Shown in pieces: positions 7,506 to 14,908 of a stretch of DNA of 16,262 nucleotides. The DNA is taken from NCBI GenBank assembly GCA_017475785.1, contig JAFVEX010000190.1, positions 1 to 16,262 of the forward strand, written 5' to 3'. The notes under the pieces are model-generated. The model saw only the letters and a list, made by a program, of their open reading frames with translations, was not told the origin of the DNA and ran no database searches. Every line of letters begins with the position of its first letter. Within the stretch, counting starts at the first letter, position 1. Made by a program: the position numbers and the translations under genes. Origin of the DNA: Eubacterium sp. (GTDB lineage: Bacteria > Bacillota_A > Clostridia > Lachnospirales > Lachnospiraceae).

Positions 7506-7529
7506 CTGACATATTTGTGATGGTATAAT
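7506..7529 (+). promoter_or_regulatory. Candidate extended -10 promoter for the divergent hybrid kinase
   Basis: TATAAT (7524-7529) is preceded by TGG, the same TGGTATAAT arrangement as at 227-235. A near-consensus CTGACA lies at 7506-7511, only 12 bp upstream, too close for a standard -35. The ATG at 7575 lies about 45 nt downstream. Confidence 0.5.
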
Positions 7530-7574
7530 ATAGAAAGTTTTGGGGGAGATCTTTTGGATTCAGGAGAAAAAGGT

Positions 7575-9173
7575 ATGAATCTGAATGAAAAAGAAAAATC
7601 ATACTTGTTTGACCGTCTGTTTACCTCAAGATATGAACAGCTGGTGCGGATCAATCTGGTGACAGGGCAGGCTGAAAACATCTATACCAAAAGACCGGAA
7701 TGGGACCGGGTCGGCGTGAAATATTCGTATGAGGACGCCGTGGAGCGGCTTCTGCTGGATCGGTGCGCGGACCCGGATCCGGACTCCGTGATCCGGCCTC
7801 TGAAGCTTCCGGCGATCTGCCAGGGACTGGACAGGAAGGAAATCTACTCAGTACCCGTTCCGGTTCGTACGGGCGGAAAGAAGCTGCTAATGAAGCGGAT
7901 TATGTTTGTCGCGGATGAGGACGTCTCCGTCATTGGAATGGTTGAGGATATTACAGAGCCGTTTCTGGAGGTCGCGGACATCACCCGCCGTCTGGAGCAG
8001 GAGGTAGATAAGACCAGGCAGTCGCTGGATGAGCGGACGGAGTTTCTGCGCCTGATGAGCCATCATCTGCGCGAGCCGCTGTACTCGATTATGGGGCTGA
8101 CGCGCATCGCGCAGGATGAAATCAACGGGATCCGCGACAGTGCCGCGTTTGACGCGTATCTGCACAAGATTTCCATGTCCGGTACATATATGAGCGAGAC
8201 CATCGACGATGTTCTGGATATGCGCCGGATCTCCAGAGGCGAGCTGGAGCTTCACGCAGAGCCGGTGCTGCTCTCGGAGGTTCTCTCCAGAGTGAACGAT
8301 CTCATTCACCCGGTTCTGGAAGAAAAAGGACTGCTGTTTTCCATCAACGCGGACATGGTGTTTTCCTTGCGTGTCGAGACCGATCCGCACGCCTTCCAGC
8401 AGGTGCTGGCCAAGGGAATCCGCAGCGCGATGAGCTATGCGGTGCGCGGCAGCAGGATCGCGTTGAATGTCCGGGAGCTGTACAGAAACCAGGGAGCGGT
8501 CTCACTGGAATTCTCCTTTGAGAGCAAGGGGATCATTATCGATCAGGAGCGGCTGCAGTCGATTTTCCGTCCGTATGACTATCTGACAGAGAAGATCGAC
8601 GTGGATCTGGGCGCGCTGGATATGGATATGATCATTTTTAAGAGTTATCTGCTTGCGATGGGCACAGATACGATCATCGCGGAGTCCGACGAGGCGCGGG
8701 GGACACGCGTGACGGTCAGAATTACGCTGCCGCTCGTTCCGGAAGATTCCCCGCAGGAAGAAGAAGCGGAGGCGCCGCCGGACTTCACGGGCGTGCGGGT
8801 GCTTCTGGTGGATGACAACGGTATCAATCTGGAGGTCGGCGAAAAAATCCTGCGGGAGTGGGGCGTCGACGTTGTCACGGCCGTCAACGGACAGGAGGCA
8901 ATTGAGAAGTTCTATGCCGCGCACGGAAACTTTGATCTTGTGCTCATGGACATTCTCATGCCGGAGATGGACGGCTATATGGCCGCCAGACGGATCCGCG
9001 CGATGTCCGAGATGAGTGAAGCGCACAATGTTCCCATTGTTGCCATGACGGCGAACGCGTTCCGTGAGAATTACGAGGAGAGCTTCAGCGAGGGGATGGA
9101 CGGGCACCTGGTGAAGCCCGTCGAACCTGAGCGGCTGCGGCGAGTCATAGAGGAGGCACTGTCGAGAAGGTGA
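7575..9173 (+). CDS. Hybrid histidine kinase-receiver with degenerate ATPase domain
   Basis: The 532-residue protein has an N-terminal PAS-like sensor (about 1-130), a short coiled coil (about 135-155), and a HisKA domain with H-box LMSHHLREPLYS (H163 the likely phospho-acceptor). A region at the HATPase position (about 265-390) follows, then a receiver (VLLVDDN with D413/D414, phospho-acceptor D459 in LMDILMPEMDG, MTAN, K514). The ATPase region lacks recognisable motifs: the N-box position reads LAKGIRSAM, the G1 position SKGIII instead of DxGxG, and no GxGLGL G2 box is visible. It may therefore act as a phospho-acceptor or scaffold rather than a self-sufficient kinase. The ATG at 7575 has AGGAG at 7562-7566; an upstream in-frame TTG at 7554 is less likely. 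It is divergent from the CheB-CheR kinase and probably works with it. Confidence 0.87.
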   Translation: MNLNEKEKSYLFDRLFTSRYEQLVRINLVTGQAENIYTKRPEWDRVGVKYSYEDAVERLLLDRCADPDPDSVIRPLKLPAICQGLDRKEIYSVPVPVRTGGKKLLMKRIMFVADEDVSVIGMVEDITEPFLEVADITRRLEQEVDKTRQSLDERTEFLRLMSHHLREPLYSIMGLTRIAQDEINGIRDSAAFDAYLHKISMSGTYMSETIDDVLDMRRISRGELELHAEPVLLSEVLSRVNDLIHPVLEEKGLLFSINADMVFSLRVETDPHAFQQVLAKGIRSAMSYAVRGSRIALNVRELYRNQGAVSLEFSFESKGIIIDQERLQSIFRPYDYLTEKIDVDLGALDMDMIIFKSYLLAMGTDTIIAESDEARGTRVTVRITLPLVPEDSPQEEEAEAPPDFTGVRVLLVDDNGINLEVGEKILREWGVDVVTAVNGQEAIEKFYAAHGNFDLVLMDILMPEMDGYMAARRIRAMSEMSEAHNVPIVAMTANAFRENYEESFSEGMDGHLVKPVEPERLRRVIEEALSRR

Positions 9174-9212
9174 CCGGCATTCCCGCGGCGAATTGAGACA
9201 ACAAAGGGAAAA

Positions 9213-9242
9213 TGCGTGCGTTTGCGTGCGTTTTCGGCGTGC
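9213..9242 (-). promoter_or_regulatory. Upstream operator-like repeat cluster (GCGTGCG)
   Basis: GCGTGCG starts at 9214 and again at 9224, exactly 10 bp apart, followed by GGCGTGCC at 9237. This is the reverse complement of the GCACGCA motif downstream of the promoter. It lies about 100 bp upstream of the -35. The binding protein is unknown. Confidence 0.5.
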
Positions 9243-9320
9243 CTCTATTGAAAAATCGCACAAAATAAAAGCACTGAAATTGGGCGAATTGACGGATTTT
9301 TCGGAATCCTGTTGATTCGC

Positions 9321-9349
9321 TTGATTTTTTTGGGGGTACATGCTACAGT
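9321..9349 (+). promoter_or_regulatory. iolD: Candidate iolD operon promoter
   Basis: TTGATT (9321-9326) and TACAGT (9344-9349) are separated by 17 bp, and TGC precedes the -10, giving an extended -10. Transcription would begin near 9356, just before the GCACGCA repeats, so a protein bound there would block the polymerase. Confidence 0.55.
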
Positions 9350-9367
9350 AAATACAGATGTTGCATT

Positions 9368-9396
9368 GCACGCATAAGCACGCAAATGCACGCAAG
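9368..9396 (+). promoter_or_regulatory. Downstream operator-like repeat cluster (GCACGCA x3)
   Basis: GCACGCA occurs three times starting at 9368, 9378 and 9388, exactly one helical turn (10 bp) apart, with AT-rich spacers. It covers about +12 to +40 relative to the inferred start. Direct repeats with helical spacing are typical for DeoR-family regulators such as B. subtilis IolR, although the motif itself differs. Confidence 0.6.
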
Positions 9397-9503
9397 TACT
9401 TTAGCAGTCATCGCAAATGCTTCCGGGAGGCAGCCGGCCATCCAGAACGCTGCTGCTCCGGCACAGTGGTGACGCGTCAGACACAGAAAGGAGTAGGAAC
9501 GAT

Positions 9504-11435
9504 ATGGAAAAAACGACGAGAATGACAACAGCGCAGGCTATTGTAAAATTTCTCGACAACCAGTATGTCTTAATGGATGGTGAGGAGACCAAGTTTGTCA
9601 CAGGCTTCTTCACAATCTTCGGACACGGCATCGCAGTCGGCCTCGGCGAGGCGCTGGACTCCGATCCGGGCGACCTGAGAGTCATGCAGGGACGTAACGA
9701 GCAGGGCATGTGCCACGCTGCGATCGCTTACGCGAAGCAGAGTGACCGCAAGAAAATTATTGCCTGCTCATCCTCAGTCGGCCCTGGCGCCGCGAACATG
9801 GTTACTGCGTGCGCGACTGCGACCGTCAATAATATTCCGCTGCTGGTCTTCCCGGCAGATACCTACGCGACCAGACAGCCGGATCCGGTTCTGCAGCAGC
9901 TTGAGCAGAGCAACAGCCTGGCTACCACGACAAACGACGCGTTCAAGCCGGTCGTAAAATACTGGGACCGCATCGACAGACCGGAGAAGCTGACGACCGC
10001 GCTCATCAACGCAATGCGCGTCCTGACCGATCCGGCAGAGACCGGCGCTGTCTGCATCGCGCTTCCGCAGGACGTCGAGGGTGAGTCCTGGGATTTCCCG
10101 GATTACTTCTTCAAAAAGCGCGTACACCGCATCACGAGACCTTGCGCAGTCGCAGAAGAAATCGACGATATCGCAGCCATCATCGCTGAGGCGAAGAAGC
10201 CGCTCGTGATCGTCGGCGGCGGCGTCCGCTATTCGCTGGCAGGCGAAGAAGTTGAGAAGTTCTGCGCAGAGTTCAACATCCCGTTCGGCGAGAGCCAGGG
10301 AGGAAAGAGCGCGTGCAAGTCCAGCGATCCGTACTGCCTCGGCGGCATCGGCGTCACCGGAACCTCCGCTTCCAATAAGATCGCGAAGGACGCAGACGTT
10401 GTCATCGCGATCGGAACCAGACTGTCTGACTTCACGACCAGCTCCAAGTGGCTGTTCCAGAACCCGGACGTCAAGTTCGTCACCATCAACAACAACCGTT
10501 ATCACGCGTACAAGTATGACGCTGTCAAGGCAGTCGGCGACGCAAAAGTGACCGTACAGGCTCTGGCAGAGGTTCTGCGCGCGAAGGGATACAAGTCCGC
10601 GTACACCACAGAGATCAAAGATGTCAAGGATGAGTGGGACGCAGAGCTTGAGCGGCTCGGCGGCATCGTCTGCGACGGACCGGACTTCGAGCCGATGATC
10701 AAGGCAAGAGATCCGAGAACCGTTCCGGAGTTCGTCAAGATGTACGGCACCTCCCTGACCCAGACCGCGGCACTCGCGACCCTGCGTGCCTGCATGGGCG
10801 AAGACGACATCATCATCACAGCCGGCGGATCTCTTCCGAGCTGCAACCAGCGCGTATGGAAGACCGACAAGCGCGGCGGATACCATGCAGAGTACGGCTA
10901 TTCCTGCATGGGCTATGAGATCGGCGCTTCCCTCGGCGTAAAATGGGCAGATCCGGACGTGGAAGAGTACACCGTCATCGGCGATTCCAGCTTCCAGATG
11001 CTCAACAGCGAGCTCGGCACCATCATGCAGGAGCGCGTCAAGACAAACATCCTTGTCTTCGATAACTGCGGTTTCGGCTGCATCAACAATCTGGAAATGA
11101 CACACGGCATCGGCAGCATCGCGACCGAGTTCCGCTACACCGACGGCAAGAAGCCGACCGGCGATCTCGTTCCGACCAACTACGCGCTCATCGGACAGGC
11201 GTTCGGCATGAAGACCTACACCTGCAAGAGCGTAGAAGAGCTTCGCGACGCGATTCTGGATTCCAGAAAGCAGGAAGTCGCGTGCCTGTTCGATCTGAAG
11301 ATCGTCCCGAAGACCATGACAGACGGCTACGGCTCCTGGTGGAATGTCGGCCTTGCTGATACCTCCAAGAACCCGGATGTCAACAAGTGCTTCGAAGAAC
11401 TCAAAGAGCACAGAGACGCAGCAAGAGCATATTGA
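9504..11435 (+). CDS. iolD: 3D-(3,5/4)-trihydroxycyclohexane-1,2-dione hydrolase (IolD)
   Basis: The 643-residue thiamine diphosphate enzyme opens the ring of the diketone made by IolE, yielding 5-deoxy-glucuronate in myo-inositol breakdown. The length is normal for IolD. E66 in QGRNEQG matches the catalytic ThDP-activating glutamate, the central domain carries VIVGGGV, and the cofactor motif begins GDS (493-495) and ends near N521 in VFDNCGFGCINN, as in IolD rather than acetolactate synthase. The start at 9504 is supported by AAAGGAG (9487-9493) and the conserved N-terminus; the frame is open back to 9417 but that part is the leader. It is the first gene of the iolD-B-E-G unit. Codon use is strongly biased to C-ending codons, which suggests high expression. 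Confidence 0.96.
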   Translation: MEKTTRMTTAQAIVKFLDNQYVLMDGEETKFVTGFFTIFGHGIAVGLGEALDSDPGDLRVMQGRNEQGMCHAAIAYAKQSDRKKIIACSSSVGPGAANMVTACATATVNNIPLLVFPADTYATRQPDPVLQQLEQSNSLATTTNDAFKPVVKYWDRIDRPEKLTTALINAMRVLTDPAETGAVCIALPQDVEGESWDFPDYFFKKRVHRITRPCAVAEEIDDIAAIIAEAKKPLVIVGGGVRYSLAGEEVEKFCAEFNIPFGESQGGKSACKSSDPYCLGGIGVTGTSASNKIAKDADVVIAIGTRLSDFTTSSKWLFQNPDVKFVTINNNRYHAYKYDAVKAVGDAKVTVQALAEVLRAKGYKSAYTTEIKDVKDEWDAELERLGGIVCDGPDFEPMIKARDPRTVPEFVKMYGTSLTQTAALATLRACMGEDDIIITAGGSLPSCNQRVWKTDKRGGYHAEYGYSCMGYEIGASLGVKWADPDVEEYTVIGDSSFQMLNSELGTIMQERVKTNILVFDNCGFGCINNLEMTHGIGSIATEFRYTDGKKPTGDLVPTNYALIGQAFGMKTYTCKSVEELRDAILDSRKQEVACLFDLKIVPKTMTDGYGSWWNVGLADTSKNPDVNKCFEELKEHRDAARAY

Positions 11436-11672
11436 GCAAGGAGAGAACGGAAAAGACATGAGACGGATGCAGCTTGCCTGCGATCCGGATCATGGATTTG
11501 ACGGGCGTGACGGTTGAGCGCGAAGGGCAGCAGCCTAGAGCGCGAAGACCGTCAGCGGGTGCGCGAGCGTCGGAGACGCGGAGCAGCCGCGAACTCCTCG
11601 CGAAAGCGAGATGAGATGCGGATGCAGCCGCGTACTCCCCGCAAACCCCATCAATTCAAAGAGAGGAAAACA
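11436..11672 (+). other. iolD-iolB spacer with GC-rich hairpins between direct repeats
   Basis: The 237-nt spacer contains at least three hairpins: TGACGGT (11508-11514) with ACCGTCA (11548-11554), enclosing two GAGCGCGAAG copies (11516-11525, 11538-11547); GCGTC-GGA-GACGC (11567-11579); and CTCGC-GAAA-GCGAG (11597-11610) with a GNRA-type tetraloop. The segment is flanked by near-identical repeats, ATGAGACGGATGCAGC at 11458-11473 and ATGAGATGCGGATGCAGC at 11611-11628. A possible 19-codon frame starts at 11458 after AAGGAGAG. There is no T-run, so it is not a normal terminator. It may affect mRNA processing or relative expression. Confidence 0.6.
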
Positions 11673-12461
11673 ATGGAGAAAAAAGAATTTGGTTATCCCA
11701 AATTTGACGAGAGCGGCGAGATGATCCTCTCCACATATGACAACGAGTACCGTGACATGCTGATGGACATCCGCATTTACCGGATTCCCGCGGGCGACAC
11801 ACGCACATATTGCCGTGAGGGTGAGGAGTGCGCGGTACTCCTGTTCTCGGGAAAGGTCACCTTCGGATTTGAGGGACAGACCGAGACGGTCTACCGCAAG
11901 GATATCTGGACGGACGGCCCGTACTGCGTGCACTGCAGCGGCGGTGTTCCGATCGAGGTAAAGGCGGAATCTGACGCGGAGATCTATGTGCAGTACACGC
12001 ACAATGACCAGTCCTTCGACGGAAAGCTTTACCGCCCTGAGGACGCGCCGTGGAAATATTCCGGCATCAACAAATACGGAAATGTCGCGAAGCGCCGCGT
12101 CAACACGATTGTTGACCATGACATCAACCCGAAGTCCAACTTCGTTCTCGGTGAGATCATGAACGACCGCGGCAACTGGTGCGGTTATCTGCCGCACAGA
12201 CATCCGCAGCCGGAGCTGTACTTTTTCCGGTTCGACCGGCCGGAGGCCTTCGGCGCAAGCTTTGTAGACGACAATGTTTACAAGAGTGTGGATTACAGCT
12301 TTGCCGCGATTCCTGGCGGAACCCTGCATCCGCAGGCTCTGGCGCCGGGTTATCTGATGTATATCGTCTGGGCGATCCGTCACCTTCCGGGAAATGTGTG
12401 GCTCCAGACAGACCGCAATGTGGACGAGCGCTATCTGTGGCTGGATGACGCGACGTTTTGA
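11673..12461 (+). CDS. iolB: 5-deoxy-glucuronate isomerase (IolB)
   Basis: The 262-residue bicupin of the IolB/KduI type converts 5-deoxy-D-glucuronate to 2-deoxy-5-keto-D-gluconate, the step after IolD. The metal-binding cupin motif is visible: H175 and H177 in LPHRHPQPELY, E181, and H219 in GGTLHPQ. The length is close to the family norm. The ATG at 11673 follows AGAGAGG (11660-11666) and begins the family-like sequence; the frame stays open upstream to 11514 only because the spacer is GC-rich, and that upstream part is an arginine-rich string without family character. The stop is 43 nt before iolE. Confidence 0.94.
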   Translation: MEKKEFGYPKFDESGEMILSTYDNEYRDMLMDIRIYRIPAGDTRTYCREGEECAVLLFSGKVTFGFEGQTETVYRKDIWTDGPYCVHCSGGVPIEVKAESDAEIYVQYTHNDQSFDGKLYRPEDAPWKYSGINKYGNVAKRRVNTIVDHDINPKSNFVLGEIMNDRGNWCGYLPHRHPQPELYFFRFDRPEAFGASFVDDNVYKSVDYSFAAIPGGTLHPQALAPGYLMYIVWAIRHLPGNVWLQTDRNVDERYLWLDDATF

Positions 12462-12504
12462 AACAGAGTTTCACGGACTTGATTTTCAAAGGAGGAAAAA
12501 ACGT

Positions 12505-13395
12505 ATGCTTGACAAGAACAAAGTAAAACTTGGCATGGCTCCGATTGGCTGGTGCAACGATGATATGCCCGAGCTGGGCGCTGAGAACACCTTCCAGCAG
12601 ATCGTCAGCGAGATGGCTCTGGCCGGCTTTACCGGAACAGAGGTCGGAAACAAATATCCGAAGGATAAAGTTGAGCTGAAAAAGGCACTTGATCTGCGCG
12701 GCATCGAGATCTGCAACCAGTGGTTCACGCAGCTGCTGCTGACAGAGCCGTATGAAGTTGTCGAGAAAGCAATGCTTGACCAGATCGACTACATCAAGTA
12801 CTGCGGCGCGAAGGTCATCGGCGCGTCTGAGCAGAGTTATTCCATCCAGGGGCTGGATCAGCCGATTCTTACCGGAAAATATGTCATGAACGACGAGGAG
12901 TGGGACAGACTCACAAGCGGCATGAACAAGCTCGGCAAGACCGCGAAGGAAGCCGGCATGAAGCTCTGCTTCCACCATCACATGGGCACAGTTGTCCAGA
13001 CAGAGGAAGAAATTGACCGCTTCATGGATATGACAGACGAGAACGTCTATCTGCTGTTTGACTCCGGCCATTGCTCCTTTGCTGACATCGACCCGGTCAA
13101 GGTTCTTTCCAAATATATCGGCCGCACCGCGCACATCCACCTCAAAGACCTCCGCAGAAACGTCGTGGAGCAGTCCAGAGAGAACGAGTGGAGCTTCCTG
13201 AAGTGCGTCCGCGAGGGCTGCTTCACAGTACCTGGTGACGGCGATGTCGACTTCAAGCCGATCTTCGATATTATCGAGCAGTCCGGCTACGAAGGATACG
13301 TTGTCGTTGAGGCCGAGCAGGATCCGGCGAAGGCCAATCCGCTCGAGTACGCGATGAAAGCACGCAAGTATATTGCGGAGAACACAGGGTTATAA
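12505..13395 (+). CDS. iolE: Inosose dehydratase (IolE)
   Basis: The 296-residue TIM-barrel enzyme of the xylose isomerase-like superfamily dehydrates scyllo-inosose (2-keto-myo-inositol) to the trihydroxycyclohexane-dione used by IolD. Diagnostic segments are MAPIGWCNDDMPELG (11-25), KLCFHHHMGT (153-162), LLFDSGHCSFA (183-193), HIHLKD (210-215), the glycine-rich GDGDVDF (244-250) and the C-terminal VVEAEQDP (267-274). The conserved His, Asp and Glu residues bind the divalent metal. A strong Shine-Dalgarno AAAGGAGG (12488-12495) precedes the ATG at 12505; an earlier in-frame start at 12394 would run into iolB. The length is normal. Confidence 0.95.
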   Translation: MLDKNKVKLGMAPIGWCNDDMPELGAENTFQQIVSEMALAGFTGTEVGNKYPKDKVELKKALDLRGIEICNQWFTQLLLTEPYEVVEKAMLDQIDYIKYCGAKVIGASEQSYSIQGLDQPILTGKYVMNDEEWDRLTSGMNKLGKTAKEAGMKLCFHHHMGTVVQTEEEIDRFMDMTDENVYLLFDSGHCSFADIDPVKVLSKYIGRTAHIHLKDLRRNVVEQSRENEWSFLKCVREGCFTVPGDGDVDFKPIFDIIEQSGYEGYVVVEAEQDPAKANPLEYAMKARKYIAENTGL

Positions 13396-13554
13396 GCAAT
13401 ATTATTAGACTTTTTGTCTAAAAAGCGCAAACAGTCCGTTGATTTTTTGTTCAAAACAGGGTAAAGTTGATGTATGGGTCAGACCGTTCATGCGGCTTTG
13501 CCCTGTATTTGGTTCGTTACAGGTTGGTAAGGTTTTTAGAAAGAGGTATTTAGT
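13396..13554 (+). other. Structured iolE-iolG spacer
   Basis: This 159-nt spacer contains a small hairpin TTAGAC-TTTTT-GTCTAA (13405-13421) and a larger inverted repeat. In the larger one ACAGGGTAAAG (13456-13466) pairs with CTTTGCCCTGT (13496-13506) over 11 positions including one T-G wobble, around a 29-nt loop. It also overlaps a possible promoter (13439-13467). It may be an internal regulatory or processing element. Confidence 0.5.
13439..13467 (+). promoter_or_regulatory. iolG: Possible internal promoter before iolG
   Basis: TTGATT (13439-13444) and TAAAGT (13462-13467) are 17 bp apart. The -35 hexamer and spacing equal those at the iolD promoter, but the -10 matches only 4 of 6. It lies about 85 nt before the iolG ATG. 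Confidence 0.3.
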
Positions 13555-14574
13555 ATGGCGAAAATTAAAATCGGTCTTCTTGGCGGCGGACGTATCGGCA
13601 GACTGCACGGCACAAACCTGCAGAATTCTGTTCCGGACGCAGAGGTTATCGTTCTCGCGGATCCGTTCCTGAACGATGACATGGAAGCATGGGCGCAGAG
13701 CATCGGTATCGCGAAGTGCACAAAGGACGCGGACGAAGTGTTCGCAAATCCGGATGTCGACGCGGTATTCATCTGCTCATCCACAAATACGCACGCAGAG
13801 TTCATTATCAAGGCTGCAAAGGCTGGCAAGGATATCTTCTGCGAGAAGCCAATCGCAACCGAGATTCCGGATATCAAGGAAGCAATCGCGGCTGTTGAGG
13901 AAGCAGGCGTGAAGCTTCAGGTTGGATTTGTTCGCCGCTTTGACCATAACCACAAGGCAGTCCGTGACGTCGTCGCTTCCGGCGAGCTCGGCAAGCCGTA
14001 CATCGTCAAAGTCAGCTCCCGCGATCCGGAAGGCCCGCCAATGGCATACGTTAAGGTTTCCGGCGGTATCTTCAAAGATATGATGATCCATGACTTCGAC
14101 ATGATCCGCTACCTGTCCGGCAGCGAGGTTGAAGAGATCACCGCAATCGGCGCTGTTCTGACAGATCCGGGCTACGCGGATTACGACGATGTCGACACAG
14201 CAATCGTCACCCTGAAGTTCGAGAACGGCGCGATCGGCGTCATCGACAACTGCCGTACCGCTCCGTATGGATATGACCAGAGAGTCGAAGTCCACTGCGA
14301 GAAGGGCTGTGTCCAGGACAACAACGATCTCGAGAACGAGGCGTTCATCAGCACCGGCGAGGGCGTGAAGTCTGCAAAGCCGACCTGGTTCTTCCTGGAG
14401 CGCTACAACGATGCGTTCGTCGCAGAGGAGAAGGAATTCATCGACTGCATCATCAACGACAAACCGACACCGGTCAACGGAAATGACGGCCTGCAGCCGG
14501 TCCGTATCGCGATCGCGGCGAAGAAGTCTCTCGAAGAGGGACGCCCGGTCAAACTCTCCGAGATCGAGGGCTGA
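13555..14574 (+). CDS. iolG: myo-Inositol 2-dehydrogenase (IolG)
   Basis: The 339-residue NAD(P)-dependent oxidoreductase of the Gfo/Idh/MocA family oxidises myo-inositol to scyllo-inosose, the first pathway step. The N-terminal Rossmann motif is GLLGGGRIGRLHG (7-19). The catalytic set matches the family: K98 in FCEKPIA, D175 and H179 in KDMMIHDFDM. The length equals typical IolG. The context (iolD, iolB, iolE upstream) makes an inositol substrate very likely. The exact isomer (myo, scyllo or chiro) cannot be read from sequence alone. It is the last gene before a strong terminator, and an RBS-like AGAAAGAGG precedes the start. Confidence 0.94.
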   Translation: MAKIKIGLLGGGRIGRLHGTNLQNSVPDAEVIVLADPFLNDDMEAWAQSIGIAKCTKDADEVFANPDVDAVFICSSTNTHAEFIIKAAKAGKDIFCEKPIATEIPDIKEAIAAVEEAGVKLQVGFVRRFDHNHKAVRDVVASGELGKPYIVKVSSRDPEGPPMAYVKVSGGIFKDMMIHDFDMIRYLSGSEVEEITAIGAVLTDPGYADYDDVDTAIVTLKFENGAIGVIDNCRTAPYGYDQRVEVHCEKGCVQDNNDLENEAFISTGEGVKSAKPTWFFLERYNDAFVAEEKEFIDCIINDKPTPVNGNDGLQPVRIAIAAKKSLEEGRPVKLSEIEG

Positions 14575-14670
14575 TCAACAGGGATTAATGTATATTGCGG
14601 CTTGTCCGGGGGACATCACGCGCGAAGGTAATTTCTGTGCGGCAGCCCGGATACAGTCAAAACAAAAGCA

Positions 14671-14703
14671 AAACACCCGCGGGAAAGCCGCGGGTGTTTT
14701 TTT
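14671..14703 (+). terminator. Intrinsic terminator of the iolDBEG operon
   Basis: AAACACCCGCGG (14671-14682) pairs perfectly with CCGCGGGTGTTT (14688-14699) around the loop GAAAG, and the T-run continues to 14703. A 12-bp GC-rich stem followed by T7 is a textbook Rho-independent terminator. It lies about 100 nt after iolG. Confidence 0.93.
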
Positions 14704-14908
14704 GCGCGGAAGCCAGGGATCATGCAAGGCGCCGCAGGCGGCGAACGGTTCTTAATATGTGTAAAAAAAGATATTTTTTCAAAAAATTAACCGAAAAAAA
14801 GGGCGATTTCTGGCATGGAATTATATCACCTGTAGCAAGATTTTAATGGTTTTGAATAACAGAATCGTAATTTCGCGGAAAAATCCCATCAAAACTAACA
14901 AAAAAAAT

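Larger units (their letters stand above)
9174..9503 (+). other. iolD upstream regulatory region and leader
   Basis: This 330-nt gene-free stretch holds an iolD promoter (9321-9349), two clusters of GCACGCA-type repeats flanking it, and a leader of roughly 150 nt. The leader contains a hairpin (GGAGGCAGC 9426-9434 with GCTGC 9449-9453 and CTCC 9456-9459, two-base bulge). The leader ends with a good Shine-Dalgarno AAAGGAG (9487-9493). No clear terminator follows the kinase gene that ends at 9173. Confidence 0.7.

Noticed and set aside
7367..7681. Extended N-terminus of the CheB-CheR kinase starting at 7681
   Set aside because: The extra 105 residues show no family character and overlap the promoter and first codons of the divergent kinase. 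The ATG at 7366 has a good ribosome binding site and starts just before the CheB domain.
9213..9396. CRISPR-like array
   Set aside because: The repeat units are only 7 bp with 3-bp spacers and occur in inverted clusters; this fits operator sites, not CRISPR.
9774..11459. Long open frame (561 codons) antisense to iolD
   Set aside because: It is a shadow of the strongly biased iolD codon use: no ribosome binding site, no known family, and it is covered by a certain gene on the other strand.
11514..11672. Upstream in-frame extension of iolB
   Set aside because: An arginine-rich string created by GC-rich hairpins; the conserved IolB start with its own Shine-Dalgarno is at 11673.
13360..13370. 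Copy of GCACGCAAGTA inside iolE, matching the iolD operator region
   Set aside because: A single copy in coding sequence (Ala-Arg-Lys-Tyr codons), without phased neighbours; chance is the simpler explanation.
14811..14827. Possible sigma-54 promoter (TGGCATGG...)
   Set aside because: TGGCA is present but the required GC of the -12 element is absent at the right spacing; a clear sigma-A-like promoter lies closer to the gene.
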